Part shown: positions 1-8,190 of the stretch, one piece after another
Layout: the number at the start of each line of letters is the position of its first letter
How positions within the stretch are numbered: position 1 is the stretch's first letter
Assembly: GCA_036732025.1 (NCBI GenBank)
Contig: DAINDE010000041.1
Span: 1 to 35,683, forward strand
Direction of reading: 5' to 3'
Source: SSSZ01 sp036732025
GTDB taxonomy: Bacteria > Pseudomonadota > Gammaproteobacteria > Burkholderiales > Rhodocyclaceae
Length of the DNA: 35,683 bases
The notes under the pieces: generated by a model
The model's input: only the letters and a program-made list of their open reading frames with translations
Database searches by the model: none
What the model was told of the DNA's origin: nothing
Program-made: the position numbers and the translations under genes

Positions 1-403
<403 letters not shown>

Positions 404-443
404 TTAATTCTCCTGTATCGGTTCTTGGAAGGGTGCGGGAAGC

Positions 444-734
444 TCAGGCTTCCAGGACGCCCATGATGTCTTCTTCGCGCATGACCAGGACTTCCTGGCC
501 GTCGACCTTGACGGTCTGGCCGGCGTACTTGCCAAACAGCACGCGGTCACCGACCTTCACGTCCGGGGCGTTCAGCTTGCCGCTGTCGTCGCGCTTGCCC
601 GGGCCGACGGCCAGGACTTCGCCCTGATCCGGCTTTTCGCCGGCGGTGTCGGGGATGACGATGCCGGAAGCGGTGGTGCGCTCGGCTTCAACGCGCTTGA
701 CGATCACGCGGTCGTGGAGAGGACGGATTTTCAT
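444..734 (-). CDS. groES: Co-chaperonin GroES (10 kDa)
   Basis: Heptameric lid of the GroEL chamber. It is 96 residues, the normal family length. It begins MKIRPLHDRVIVKR and contains the mobile-loop region (TTASGIVIPDTAGEKP) and the C-terminal block VLVMREEDIMGVLEA. The ATG at 732-734 is preceded by an AGGAG ribosome site. An in-frame upstream extension exists but lacks the family's N-terminus, so the internal ATG is chosen. It is the first gene of a groES-groL operon. Confidence 0.98.
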   Translation of the reverse strand: MKIRPLHDRVIVKRVEAERTTASGIVIPDTAGEKPDQGEVLAVGPGKRDDSGKLNAPDVKVGDRVLFGKYAGQTVKVDGQEVLVMREEDIMGVLEA

Positions 735-808
735 AAAGCAGTCTCCTAGTCTATGAAGTGACAGAGTATGGAAAAGGGCCGGGCAACCCCGGGAGCAGCG
801 GCAGACGG

Positions 809-835
809 TTAGCACTCACCGCCGGAGAGTGCTAA
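809..835. promoter_or_regulatory. CIRCE operator (HrcA binding site)
   Basis: Perfect 9-9-9 inverted repeat: TTAGCACTC (809-817), nine-base spacer, GAGTGCTAA (827-835). This matches the CIRCE consensus exactly. It lies between the groES promoter and start codon and covers the expected transcription start, so HrcA should repress groESL and release it on heat shock. hrcA is not in the window. Confidence 0.97.
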
Positions 836-863
836 TAATAGGGGGCGCCCCGGGGGATTTCAA
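835..863 (-). promoter_or_regulatory. Sigma-70 promoter of groES-groL
   Basis: On the minus strand: TTGAAA (863-858), a 17-base spacer, TATTAT (840-835). Both hexamers are close to consensus and the spacing is optimal. The -10 box touches the CIRCE repeat, the usual architecture for HrcA repression. No sigma-32-type promoter was recognised. Confidence 0.8.
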
Positions 864-1018
864 GAGCCCCCCAGAAAAATACGTCATCCCCGCGACCTTC
901 CCGAAGGGAGTGCCACTTTCCCAGCGGCGAGAGCCCCCTTCCCGGAAATGGCAATCTCGGGCCCTCCGGCAATCCCCGGTTTCTCCCCGATTTCCGCTGC
1001 CAGCCGCGATTTCCCGGG

Positions 1019-1034
1019 CAGGCACAGCGTTTGC
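1019..1034 (+). promoter_or_regulatory. Candidate sigma-54 (-24/-12) promoter upstream of the HiPIP gene
   Basis: CAGGCACA, four bases, TTGC. The invariant GG (1021-1022) and GC (1033-1034) have the correct ten-base separation, and the -12 half is perfect; the -24 half has A where T is usual. The expected start near 1046 gives a leader of about 40 bases before the HiPIP ATG. An NtrC-type activator is encoded at 6816-8189. This is pattern matching only. Confidence 0.45.
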
Positions 1035-1087
1035 GTCGGTGGTGGCATCCGGGATTCCCGGCAACCATCGACTACAGGAGATCGACC

Positions 1088-1363
1088 ATGTCCAGCCCCG
1101 TCAACCTTCGCCGCCGCCGCCTCTTCAAGCTGGGAGGCGCCGCCCTGGCCGCCATGCCGGTCGTGGCCCTGGCGGCCAAGAATGACGCCATGCGCGCCAC
1201 CATGAAGTACAAGGATTCGCCCGAGGGCGACAAGGCCTGCGCCACCTGCATCCAGTTCGTCCCCGGCAAGAGCCCCAGCGACCTGGGCGGCTGCAAGATC
1301 TTCGCCGGCGACACGGAAGTGTCTCCCAAAGGTTACTGCGTGGCCTGGGCCAAGAAGGCCTGA
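1088..1363 (+). CDS. High-potential iron-sulfur protein (HiPIP), Tat-exported
   Basis: Small periplasmic [4Fe-4S] electron carrier of 91 residues. A twin-arginine-type signal (RRRRLFKLGGAAL, residues 8-20) ends near ALAA. The four cluster cysteines are C51, C54, C69 and C84 (C-x2-C-x14-C-x14-C, the HiPIP pattern), with the typical GGCKIFAG and GYCVAWAKK surroundings. The ATG at 1088 follows an AGGAG site at 1076-1080. The stop overlaps the start of the hemerythrin gene, indicating co-transcription. Among so many cytochromes it may shuttle electrons between periplasmic cytochromes and a reductase or photosystem-like partner; that role is inferred. Confidence 0.95.
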   Translation: MSSPVNLRRRRLFKLGGAALAAMPVVALAAKNDAMRATMKYKDSPEGDKACATCIQFVPGKSPSDLGGCKIFAGDTEVSPKGYCVAWAKKA

Positions 1364-1896
1364 TGAACGCGGAGTGGCGCGGCGGCCCCGGCGGCCGCCT
1401 TTCCCACCGGGCGGGCGCCATCGAATGGCACGACGCCTTGAGCGTCGGCGCCCCGGAGCTGGACGCCCATCACCGGCATCTGGCCGGGCTGATCAACCGC
1501 CTGGCCGATCTCGCCGGTGACGCCGCCCGCGCCGAGGGAGCCCACGGTGTCCTGACCGAGCTGGCCCATTACGCGACCTATCACTTCGAGCAGGAGGAAG
1601 CGCTCATGCGCGCCCTCGGCTTTCCCGGGCTGGACGAGCACCGGGCCGAACACGAGCAGTACTGCGAGGTGATCGCGGAAGCCAGCTACGGCGCCACCCT
1701 GGGCATCATCGCCGTCGGCGACCTGCTGGGCTACCTGACCCGCTGGTGGTCCACCCACATCCGGAACGAGGACATGAAGCTCAAGCCCTTCCTCGCTTCC
1801 TCGCATCCGTATCAGACCCTTGCCGGCAACCCGCCGCCATCGCGGCGCTATCCGTCCCCGAAGCAGGAGGAACACTGTGAGCAGCGATCGCATTAG
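1363..1896 (+). CDS. Bacteriohemerythrin
   Basis: Cytosolic O2-binding di-iron four-helix bundle of 177 residues. The metal ligands are visible in order: H37 (in DAHHRHL), H74 and E78 (HFEQEE), H93 and H97 (HRAEH), and H132 with D137 (HIRNED). About 20 extra residues precede the usual start and about 35 Pro/Ser-rich residues follow the domain. Its ATG overlaps the HiPIP stop by one base, and its tail overlaps the GTG start of the next gene. Likely roles are O2 sensing, storage or delivery to oxygen-sensitive metalloenzymes; the sequence does not decide between them. Confidence 0.93.
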   Translation: MNAEWRGGPGGRLSHRAGAIEWHDALSVGAPELDAHHRHLAGLINRLADLAGDAARAEGAHGVLTELAHYATYHFEQEEALMRALGFPGLDEHRAEHEQYCEVIAEASYGATLGIIAVGDLLGYLTRWWSTHIRNEDMKLKPFLASSHPYQTLAGNPPPSRRYPSPKQEEHCEQRSH

Positions 1897-3277
1897 TGGA
1901 ACGATTCCGGCGGCAGCCATGGCCGGCGACCCCAAAGTCCCCTTTCCAGAACTGATGCCTGCCCTCGCAGCCCGCACCCCGGCGCGGAAGACCGGCCCCC
2001 TGCCCGGCCCAGCGTCCCTGGAAGCCATGCCCCATCTCGTGGACAAGCTGACGGCCCTGTGGAAGAGCCGGGAACTGAACACCTTCGTCCATCGCCTGAT
2101 CATGGATTCCCGGGACGGTAGCCGCCAGGGCCTGCCTGTCGAAGTGGCGGAGGAACTCCTTTTCCTGACCAAGATCAATCGCCTGGTGCGGGCCCAGGAA
2201 TCGGCCCCCCTGCTGCAGATCACCCTGGGCGAGGCGCTGGAGCTGATCGACCGGGGCGACCGGGCGGCAGCCCTGCACGACCTGCCCCCGGACGACGTCT
2301 GGGGCATTGCCGGCAGGCACCCGCGCAACCGTTCGGCCACGCCCCACCGCCCGCCCCAGGGCGATCGCCGGGACCGTCATCACGAAGCCGGCCGCTATCA
2401 CCGTTCCCTCCACCACGGCGCCCAGCAGCCGGGCCACCGCCTGCTGGAGAACCCTCCCCTGCCCGACACCGTGCGCATCGACGTGAGCGCGCCCCGGGCC
2501 ATGCGCGGCGAGGGCGAAGGGGAGCACGGGCACGCCACCATGGACTGGGGGCTCTTCCGTTGCCTGGCCAAGGAGGCCTGCTGCCTGGGCATCAAGCGAC
2601 TGGAGATCGCCGACCTTGGCGCCACCAACACCTGTTCGTGGCTGCATGCCGGCGTCCGCTTCGCCAAGAAGCAATGCCGCTTCGGCCAGGTCGTCGTCCA
2701 CATCGACGCCCTGGCGGCGAACCCGGACCTGCTGGCGGACGTGATGGCGGATGGACTCGATCATCTGGTCCTCGATTTCAACATGGCCAGCCGCCTGTGG
2801 CGTACCCGCGCCATCAACCTCCTGGCCGTGGACCGCGCCCTCTTCCGCCAGTTGGTGGAACGGCTGCTGGCGTATCGCGACCGCATCGCCGCCGACGGCG
2901 GCCACCGCTGTCTCATTTCCCTGGACCGGACCGGCCAGGCCCACGGTATGCTGCTGCAGGCTGCCTTCCGTGAATGCGCCTCCCTGGCCGGCGTCAGCCG
3001 CCACACCCCGGCCCACGGCACCGCCCCGGCCAAACTCCACTGCTGGGCTCCCTTCACCGTCGCCCACGTTCGTACCAACGGCCATCTGGTCGCCTGCGCC
3101 CAGGACCACTCCGGCTATTCGTTCATGGCCGACCTCAAGCAGGAAAAACTCGCCGACGCCTGGTCCAACCTGCCCTTCCGCAAGGTTCGCCAGCGTGCCT
3201 TGTGCGGCGAGAAACCCGGCCGCCAGTGCGATATCTGCAGCCACCGGGCCCACGCCAAGGGGCCGGCCGCATCATGA
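1877..3277 (+). CDS. Radical-SAM/SPASM-like protein lacking the AdoMet-cluster cysteines
   Basis: 466 residues from a GTG preceded by AGGAGG (1865-1870); an upstream in-frame ATG inside the hemerythrin gene is less likely. From about residue 199 the sequence follows the radical-SAM fold of AslB/MoaA-like SPASM proteins: VRIDVSAPRAMR, then MDWGLFRCLAKEACCLGIKR, then a region matching the GEP and TNA strands. Where CxxxCxxC should sit it reads SAPRAMRGEG, with no cysteine. The C-terminal SPASM-type region is retained: C389 (HCWAPF), C407 (ACAQD), DLKQEKLADAWSN, C443, C451 and C454. Residues ~130-195 are His/Arg-rich. It probably no longer cleaves AdoMet but may bind an auxiliary cluster. Its partner and substrate are unknown. 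Confidence 0.7.
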   Translation: MSSDRISGTIPAAAMAGDPKVPFPELMPALAARTPARKTGPLPGPASLEAMPHLVDKLTALWKSRELNTFVHRLIMDSRDGSRQGLPVEVAEELLFLTKINRLVRAQESAPLLQITLGEALELIDRGDRAAALHDLPPDDVWGIAGRHPRNRSATPHRPPQGDRRDRHHEAGRYHRSLHHGAQQPGHRLLENPPLPDTVRIDVSAPRAMRGEGEGEHGHATMDWGLFRCLAKEACCLGIKRLEIADLGATNTCSWLHAGVRFAKKQCRFGQVVVHIDALAANPDLLADVMADGLDHLVLDFNMASRLWRTRAINLLAVDRALFRQLVERLLAYRDRIAADGGHRCLISLDRTGQAHGMLLQAAFRECASLAGVSRHTPAHGTAPAKLHCWAPFTVAHVRTNGHLVACAQDHSGYSFMADLKQEKLADAWSNLPFRKVRQRALCGEKPGRQCDICSHRAHAKGPAAS

Positions 3278-3474
3278 CGCTGCGCAGCGAAGCCGGTACG
3301 CCCCGCCGTTCCGACGACGCCGGCGCCGACGGAGCGGAGTCTTTTCCGCTGACCGGGCGCTTTCGCCGGAAACCGGAGGGGGATCGCCTCCTGCCGACGG
3401 GAATGGAACTCCTCGACGAACACCTCACCGCCCTGGCGACGGCTGCCCCCGGCCCGTCCGGCACGGGGGGCTGA
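3274..3474 (+). CDS. Small hypothetical protein (66 aa)
   Basis: Starts with an ATGA overlap on the stop of the SPASM-like gene, which suggests translational coupling. The product is polar and partly disordered, with Arg- and Gly/Ala-rich stretches and a short LPTGMELLDEHLTAL helix-like segment. No signal peptide, membrane segment, metal motif or recognisable family was seen. The coupling is the main reason to regard it as real; it could be spurious. Confidence 0.4.
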   Translation: MTLRSEAGTPRRSDDAGADGAESFPLTGRFRRKPEGDRLLPTGMELLDEHLTALATAAPGPSGTGG

Positions 3475-3482
3475 GGGCCGCT

Positions 3483-3498
3483 CCCCGCCGCCGCGGGG
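3483..3498. terminator. Possible short hairpin between convergent genes
   Basis: CCCCGC (3483-3488), CGCC loop, GCGGGG (3493-3498): a six-base-pair GC stem in the 24-base gap between two convergent genes. No T-run follows on either strand, so intrinsic termination is doubtful. Confidence 0.25.
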
Positions 3499-4719
3499 CT
3501 ATCTGGCCGGCGGCCGGAGGTGCGCGACGCCGCCGTAGCTGCCAATCCACAGGTCGCCATCGCCAGTGGTGGCCATGGCGAACACGTTGTTGGCGAAGAG
3601 GCCGTCGGCGGTGGTCAGGGCCTTGGCGAACTTGCCGTCCTGCCACTGGGTGAGGCCGTTGTTGGTGCCGACCCAGAGGCGGCCCTTGTCGTCCTGGTGG
3701 AGCATGAAAACGTGGTTGCCGGGCAATCCCTCGGCGGTGGTATAGCTGACCCACTTCTTGCCGTCGAAACGGGAAAGGCCGCCGCCCCAGGTACCGGCCC
3801 AGACGTTGCCCTGCTTGTCCACCTCCAGGGAAACGACGTAGTTGGGGTTGTAGGCGACGTTCACGTCGCCCAGCCCCATCTCCTGCTTCTGCTTGGCGTG
3901 GTGCAGGGACTGCTTGCCCGGATCATTCTTGAAGGCGATGTCATTTTTCACCTTCTCATAGGGAGCGCCCAGGCCCCGGGCATGATTCCAGTTCTCCCAG
4001 CGGTTGTTGGCGAAGCGGGCCATGCCGCCCTCGGTGGCCAGCCAGATGTCGCCGTTCCTGCCTTCGGCCAGGCCATAGACCCAGTCGTTGGGAACACCAC
4101 CCCTGGTGTTTTCGACGGTGTACAGGTCCCACTTGCTGCGGTCGTCCAAGTGGCCGCCCCGCACCCGGTTGACCCCGGACCAGGTGGCGATCCAGATGTC
4201 GCCGTTGCTGGCCGTGATGACGTCGTAGACGAAGGCGTCGCCCAGGCCCTCGGGAATGTTGTAGGTCTTCCACTTGCCGCTTTTCTCGTCGAGGAGCGAC
4301 AGGCCGCCGCCGTAGGTGCCGACGGCGATCTGTCCCTTGACCTTGCCGACGAAGAACATGCCGTTGGACAGCAGGCCGTTGCGCACGTCGAAAAGCTTGA
4401 AGCTGTCGTCCCGGGTGTCGTAGCGGACGACGCCGCCGGAGGTGCCGACCCAGACCACCTTGCCCTCGGCGTAGATGGATTTGACGTTCTTGTTGCCGAC
4501 GCGGAAATGGGTGAACTTGGCCGCCGGATCGACGCTGACCTTGCCCTCCCGCTCCTGGGGCGCCACGGCGGGATGCTGGGGCATCCCCGCCACGGGGGGA
4601 TGGGCCGGTGCCGCCTGGGCCAGCAGCAGCGGTTCGCTTTCGGCGCCGCCGGCCAGGCCCGCGGCGCCGAGGGAGAGGAGGACAAGGGCAAGGGCCTTGC
4701 CCGGGCGCAACATGTTCAT
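3499..4719 (-). CDS. Secreted seven-bladed beta-propeller (two-component-regulator propeller type)
   Basis: 406 residues with an N-terminal signal peptide (LALVLLSLGAAGLAGGAES) and a Pro/Ala-rich stretch to about residue 60. Seven blade motifs follow: VWVGTSGG, IAVGTYGG, IWIATWSG, IWLATEGG, VWAGTWGG, LWVGTNNG and LWIGSYGG. This W-x-G/A-T-x-x-G signature is that of propeller repeats usually found in hybrid sensor kinases, but no transmembrane, kinase or DNA-binding domain follows. A long insertion between blades 4 and 5 ends in YNPNYV, shared with the neighbouring paralogue. Start: ATG at 4719 with a GGAGAAAGGA site; an ATG two codons later is possible. Ligand unknown; probably periplasmic or surface-exposed. 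Confidence 0.85.
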   Translation of the reverse strand: MNMLRPGKALALVLLSLGAAGLAGGAESEPLLLAQAAPAHPPVAGMPQHPAVAPQEREGKVSVDPAAKFTHFRVGNKNVKSIYAEGKVVWVGTSGGVVRYDTRDDSFKLFDVRNGLLSNGMFFVGKVKGQIAVGTYGGGLSLLDEKSGKWKTYNIPEGLGDAFVYDVITASNGDIWIATWSGVNRVRGGHLDDRSKWDLYTVENTRGGVPNDWVYGLAEGRNGDIWLATEGGMARFANNRWENWNHARGLGAPYEKVKNDIAFKNDPGKQSLHHAKQKQEMGLGDVNVAYNPNYVVSLEVDKQGNVWAGTWGGGLSRFDGKKWVSYTTAEGLPGNHVFMLHQDDKGRLWVGTNNGLTQWQDGKFAKALTTADGLFANNVFAMATTGDGDLWIGSYGGVAHLRPPAR

Positions 4720-4740
4720 GATTTTCCTTTCTCCGCGCCC

Positions 4741-5808
4741 TTACTGGGGCGCAATGCGGACGACGCCGCGCTTGGTGCCGGCCCAGACGTCGCCGTTGGG
4801 GGCGATCGCCAGGGCGTAGACGTTCTGGTCGAAGAGCCCCTCCTTGGGGCCGAGGTTTTTCCAGGTCTTGCCGTCGTAGCGGGAGACCCCCTTGTCGGTG
4901 CCGAACCAGAAGACGCCCTTGTCGTCCTGGACCATGGCATAGACGATATTGCCGGCCAGGCCGTCGTGGCTGGTGAAATTGGTCCAGCGCTTGCCGTCGT
5001 AGCGGCTCACCCCGCCCCCCCAGGTACCGGCCCAGATGACGCCGTCGGGCGCCGCGTGGATGGAGAAGACGTAGTTCGGGTTGTAGGAGGGCAGCCCGTC
5101 CACCTGGGTGGTGAGGTCATGGCGGGAGCGCGTGCCCAGGCCCGTGTTGGGGCTGGCCTGGAGCTTTTCCGGGTTCTCGCTGCCAAGGCCGTCCTTGTGG
5201 GTCCACGAGCGCCAGCGCTTGCCGTCGTACATGGTCACCCCGCCCTCGGTGCCGAACCAGATGCGGCCGTTGCCGTCCATCGCCAGGCCATAAACCCACT
5301 CGTTGATCAGCTCCTTGACGTAGGTCTTGAACTTGCCGGTCTTGACGTTGAAGTGGTTGACCCCGGCCCAGGTGCCGATCCAGAGGTTGCCTTCCCGGTC
5401 GTTCTGGAAGGAGTAAATCCAGTAGTCCGCCAGGCCGTGCATGGGGAAATAGGTTTTCCACTTGCCGTCCTTGTAGCGGGAGGCGCCGCCGGCGTTGGTG
5501 CCGAACCACTTGTAGCCCTGGGAGTCGATGCCGATGGCGAAGACGTATTCGTTGGCCAGGCCCTCCTGGCGGGTGAAGGTGTTGCGGGGGCGCGAGGTGG
5601 CCAGGTCGATTTCCAGGGCGCCCACGGACGTGCCGACCCACAGGGCGTTGGCCGCCTTGTCCACGGTCAGGGCGCGGACATAGACGTTGTCGCCGACCTC
5701 GAAGGAGTCGACGACGCGCACCCCCTTGTCGGCCGCCTGGGCGAGCGGTGCGAGCAGGAGGATCTGGGCGGCCAGTCCCAGCAGTTGCAGGGTGTTTCTG
5801 ATTTTCAT
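4741..5808 (-). CDS. Secreted seven-bladed beta-propeller, paralogue of the 3499-4719 gene
   Basis: 355 residues with a signal peptide ending near LAQAAD. The blades are marked by LWVGTSVG, KWFGTNAG, LWIGTWAG, IWFGTEGG, IWAGTWGG, FWFGTDKG and VWAGTKRG. It lacks the Pro-rich linker of its paralogue but has the same insertion before blade 5, ending YNPNYVFS. Its ATG overlaps the stop of the cytochrome c gene (ATGA), and it precedes the paralogue by 21 bases, so the three are co-translated from one message. No catalytic motif is seen. It may bind a ligand, or dock with the co-encoded cytochrome. Confidence 0.87.
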   Translation of the reverse strand: MKIRNTLQLLGLAAQILLLAPLAQAADKGVRVVDSFEVGDNVYVRALTVDKAANALWVGTSVGALEIDLATSRPRNTFTRQEGLANEYVFAIGIDSQGYKWFGTNAGGASRYKDGKWKTYFPMHGLADYWIYSFQNDREGNLWIGTWAGVNHFNVKTGKFKTYVKELINEWVYGLAMDGNGRIWFGTEGGVTMYDGKRWRSWTHKDGLGSENPEKLQASPNTGLGTRSRHDLTTQVDGLPSYNPNYVFSIHAAPDGVIWAGTWGGGVSRYDGKRWTNFTSHDGLAGNIVYAMVQDDKGVFWFGTDKGVSRYDGKTWKNLGPKEGLFDQNVYALAIAPNGDVWAGTKRGVVRIAPQ

Positions 5809-6122
5809 CGGAGGGTTCTCACATAGCCCAACACGTCGAGGATTTCGCCGTCCTTCAGGATGCCGAAGAAAGGCGGCATGGTCTTGCTGCCGGTCCGCAC
5901 GGATTGCATGAGCTGGACGTCCGGCTGATTGAGCCGCTCGCCCAGGCGGAATTTCGGCGCGTCGGGCACGACGCCCTCCCCGCGCATGCCGTGGCAGGCG
6001 GCACAGTGCATCTGGTACAACTGCTGGCCGCGCATGAGGTTGGCGGCGAACGCCGGCAGGCTGCCGGCCGCGAGGGCCGCCACGGCGGCCGCGGCCACCC
6101 CGGTGCGTAAGGCTCTATTCAT
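5805..6122 (-). CDS. Periplasmic monoheme cytochrome c
   Basis: 105 residues with a Sec signal peptide (to about ALPAFAA). The heme site CAACH is at 40-44 and a methionine ligand candidate M82 lies in KTMPPFFG, so this looks like a normal His/Met class I cytochrome. The C-terminal helix DGEILDVLGYVRTL fits the fold. It lies between the Sel1-repeat gene (9-base gap) and the first propeller (4-base overlap). It probably carries electrons for, or reports redox state to, the propeller/two-component set; that link is inferred from the operon. Confidence 0.93.
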   Translation of the reverse strand: MNRALRTGVAAAAVAALAAGSLPAFAANLMRGQQLYQMHCAACHGMRGEGVVPDAPKFRLGERLNQPDVQLMQSVRTGSKTMPPFFGILKDGEILDVLGYVRTLR

Positions 6123-6131
6123 GGCGCTCTC

Positions 6132-6803
6132 CTAGGCCGGCGGGGCGGGAAGCCGGCGCCCCTTCTTCTTTTTCTTAGCAGGATCGATGCCACGCAGGCG
6201 GTTGGCCTGGGCGACGTATTCCTCCGCCAGCCTCGCGTTGGCGACCACCGGCAGGCCACTGCCGGTGCGATAGGCCTCGGCCAGGGCATCCACCGCCGGC
6301 AGGTAGTCGTTCTGGGCGGCCAGCTCGACCCAGCGCAGCGCCTCCCGGCTCTGGCGATCCGCTTCCGCCAACCCGAGTTCGGCGTTGAGATAGGCCTGTC
6401 CGAGGACGTTGATGGCCTGCTTGTGGCCAAGCTCCGCCGCCTTGCGGATCCAGCGGCGGCCCTCCAGGGGATCCTTCTTCTTCACCCCCTCGCCCGCCGC
6501 GACCATGACGCCGTAGCCGAACATGCCGTCGGCGTCGCCCTGGTCGGCGGCCTTGCGGTAGTAGGCGACGGCTTCCTCGTCGAACTCGGCGCGGTCGAGC
6601 AGCTCCGCCAGCAGCACCTGGGCCTTGGCGTGTCCGGCGTTGGCGGCCTTGCGCAACCCGGGCATGGCGCCGACCACGTCGCCGGCCTGGTAGCTCTTGA
6701 CCCCTGCCTGGTAATCCTCCTCAGGCCCCGCCAGGCAGGACCCGCTGCAGACGAGCAGGCCGGCCAGCAGAGCCCCGGCCCCCCAACGAAAATGTCGCCC
6801 CAT
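6132..6803 (-). CDS. Exported Sel1-repeat (TPR-like) protein
   Basis: 223 residues with a signal peptide (GALLAGLLVCSGSCLAG). Helical repeats of Sel1 type follow: AMPGLRKAANAGHAKAQ, AVAYYRKAADQGDADGM, GRRWIRKAAELGHKQAI and ALRWVELAAQNDYLPAV. It ends in a basic tail (KKKKKGRR). These repeats mediate protein-protein contacts, often as periplasmic scaffolds or adaptors for signalling. It lies 12 bases after the response regulator gene and 9 before the cytochrome gene. Another exported Sel1 protein flanks the kinase on the other side. Confidence 0.88.
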   Translation of the reverse strand: MGRHFRWGAGALLAGLLVCSGSCLAGPEEDYQAGVKSYQAGDVVGAMPGLRKAANAGHAKAQVLLAELLDRAEFDEEAVAYYRKAADQGDADGMFGYGVMVAAGEGVKKKDPLEGRRWIRKAAELGHKQAINVLGQAYLNAELGLAEADRQSREALRWVELAAQNDYLPAVDALAEAYRTGSGLPVVANARLAEEYVAQANRLRGIDPAKKKKKGRRLPAPPA

Positions 6804-6815
6804 GGCTTCCTTGTT

Positions 6816-8189
6816 TCACGATTCGTTTTTCACCGTGCCCAGCGCCTCGAATTCCTCGAGCTTGCGATACAGGCTGGACAGACCGATTTCCAGTTTCTGC
6901 GCGGCCCCTCGACGGTCCCCGCCGCACTCCCGCAGGGTGCGGAGGATGATGTCGGCCTCGACGCGGCGCAACTGCTCGCGCAGTCCTCCGCAAGCAGCAA
7001 CATCCATGCCACTGCGCTCCCGGCCCGGGCTCTGGCGGGCGATGTCGGGGGGGAGGTCGGCCAGGGAGATGCGCCCGCCGTCGGCCAGGATATAGGCCCG
7101 GTTGATGACGTTCTCCAGTTCCCGCACGTTGCCCGGCCAGGCGTAATCCACCAGGATCTCCTCGGCCATGGGATCGAGTTCGAGCTGCTTCTTGCCGTTG
7201 CCCCCGAGGCCGTTGAGGACGAAGCGGATGAGCCGCGAAATGTCGTCCCGCCGCTCCCGCAGGGGAGGAATGTGGATGTGGAACATGGAAAGGCGGAAAT
7301 AGAGGTCTTCCCGGAAGCGCCCCTCCCTCACCATTTCCCCCAGGTTGCGGTTGGTGGCGGCGACGATGCGCACATCGACTCGGCGCGCCTGCTCGCCGCC
7401 GAGGGGACGCACTTCCTTGTCCTCGATGACGTGCAGCAGCTTGGTCTGCATGTGCAGGGGCAGTTCGCCGATCTCGTCGAGGAAGAGCGTGCCCCGGTCG
7501 GCCTGGGAGAAGAGGCCCTTGCGCGCCCGGTCGGCGCCGGTGAAGGCGCCCTTGGCATGGCCGAAGAATTCGCTTTCCAGGAGGTTTTCCGGGATGGCGC
7601 CGCAGTTCACCGGAATGAAGGGAAACTCGCTGCGCGGGCTCATCTCGTGGATGGAGCGGGCGGTGACACCCTTGCCCGTGCCGCTCTCCCCGGTCACCAG
7701 GACGGTGCTGTCGGTGACCGCCACCTTGGACACCAGGCGCTCCGTCTCGACCATCGACGCCGAACTGAAATGGAAGACGCCCCGGTCCCCGGCCACCAGT
7801 TGGCGCAGGGCCTGGTTCTCGGCCTTGAGGCCGCGCATGGAGCCGATCTGCTCCAGGCGGTGCATCAGCTCTTCGCTGCGCACAGGCTTGACGATGTAGT
7901 CCGTGGCCCCCGCCCGCAGGGCTTCCACCGCCGTTTCCACGGAAGCGAAGGCGGTCACCATGATGAAATGGGTATCGATGCCGGAACCCTTGAAGCTGCG
8001 CACCAGTTCGACGCCGTTGCCGTCCGGCATCTTGATGTCGCACAGGGCGATATCCACGTCGCCCCGCACCAGTTTGGCGGAGGCTTCGCGCACGGTCGCC
8101 GCGGTATCCACGGAATGCCCTGCCTTGCTCACCGCCGCCGCCAGGATCTGGCGGATGGCGGCCTCGTCGTCGATTACCAGTACATGCAT
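6816..8189 (-). CDS. NtrC-family sigma-54-dependent response regulator
   Basis: 457 residues in three domains. The receiver domain (1-120) has acidic residues IDDE, phosphoacceptor D51 (CDIKMPDGNG) and K101 (IVKP). The AAA+ domain (~140-375) has Walker A GESGTGKG (167-174), an intact GAFTGA sigma-54 contact loop (214-219) and Walker B TLFLDE (234-239). A Fis-type helix-turn-helix is at the C-terminus (RRGAAQKLEIGLSSLYRKLEEF). It should activate transcription from -24/-12 promoters on phosphorylation. The start codon lies one base from the kinase stop. The sigma-54-like sites upstream of the MtoAB-type operon and the HiPIP operon are its natural candidate targets. Confidence 0.96.
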   Translation of the reverse strand: MHVLVIDDEAAIRQILAAAVSKAGHSVDTAATVREASAKLVRGDVDIALCDIKMPDGNGVELVRSFKGSGIDTHFIMVTAFASVETAVEALRAGATDYIVKPVRSEELMHRLEQIGSMRGLKAENQALRQLVAGDRGVFHFSSASMVETERLVSKVAVTDSTVLVTGESGTGKGVTARSIHEMSPRSEFPFIPVNCGAIPENLLESEFFGHAKGAFTGADRARKGLFSQADRGTLFLDEIGELPLHMQTKLLHVIEDKEVRPLGGEQARRVDVRIVAATNRNLGEMVREGRFREDLYFRLSMFHIHIPPLRERRDDISRLIRFVLNGLGGNGKKQLELDPMAEEILVDYAWPGNVRELENVINRAYILADGGRISLADLPPDIARQSPGRERSGMDVAACGGLREQLRRVEADIILRTLRECGGDRRGAAQKLEIGLSSLYRKLEEFEALGTVKNES

Positions 8190-8190
8190 G

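Noticed and set aside
836..1087. Hidden small gene in the gap between groES and HiPIP
   Set aside because: Short frames exist on both strands but have no ribosome sites, homology or consistent codon bias; the stretch is explained by divergent promoters.
3520..5826. Plus-strand open frame of about 770 codons across both propellers
   Set aside because: It is the antisense image of two genes with signal peptides and seven blade motifs each; its own translation is low-complexity.
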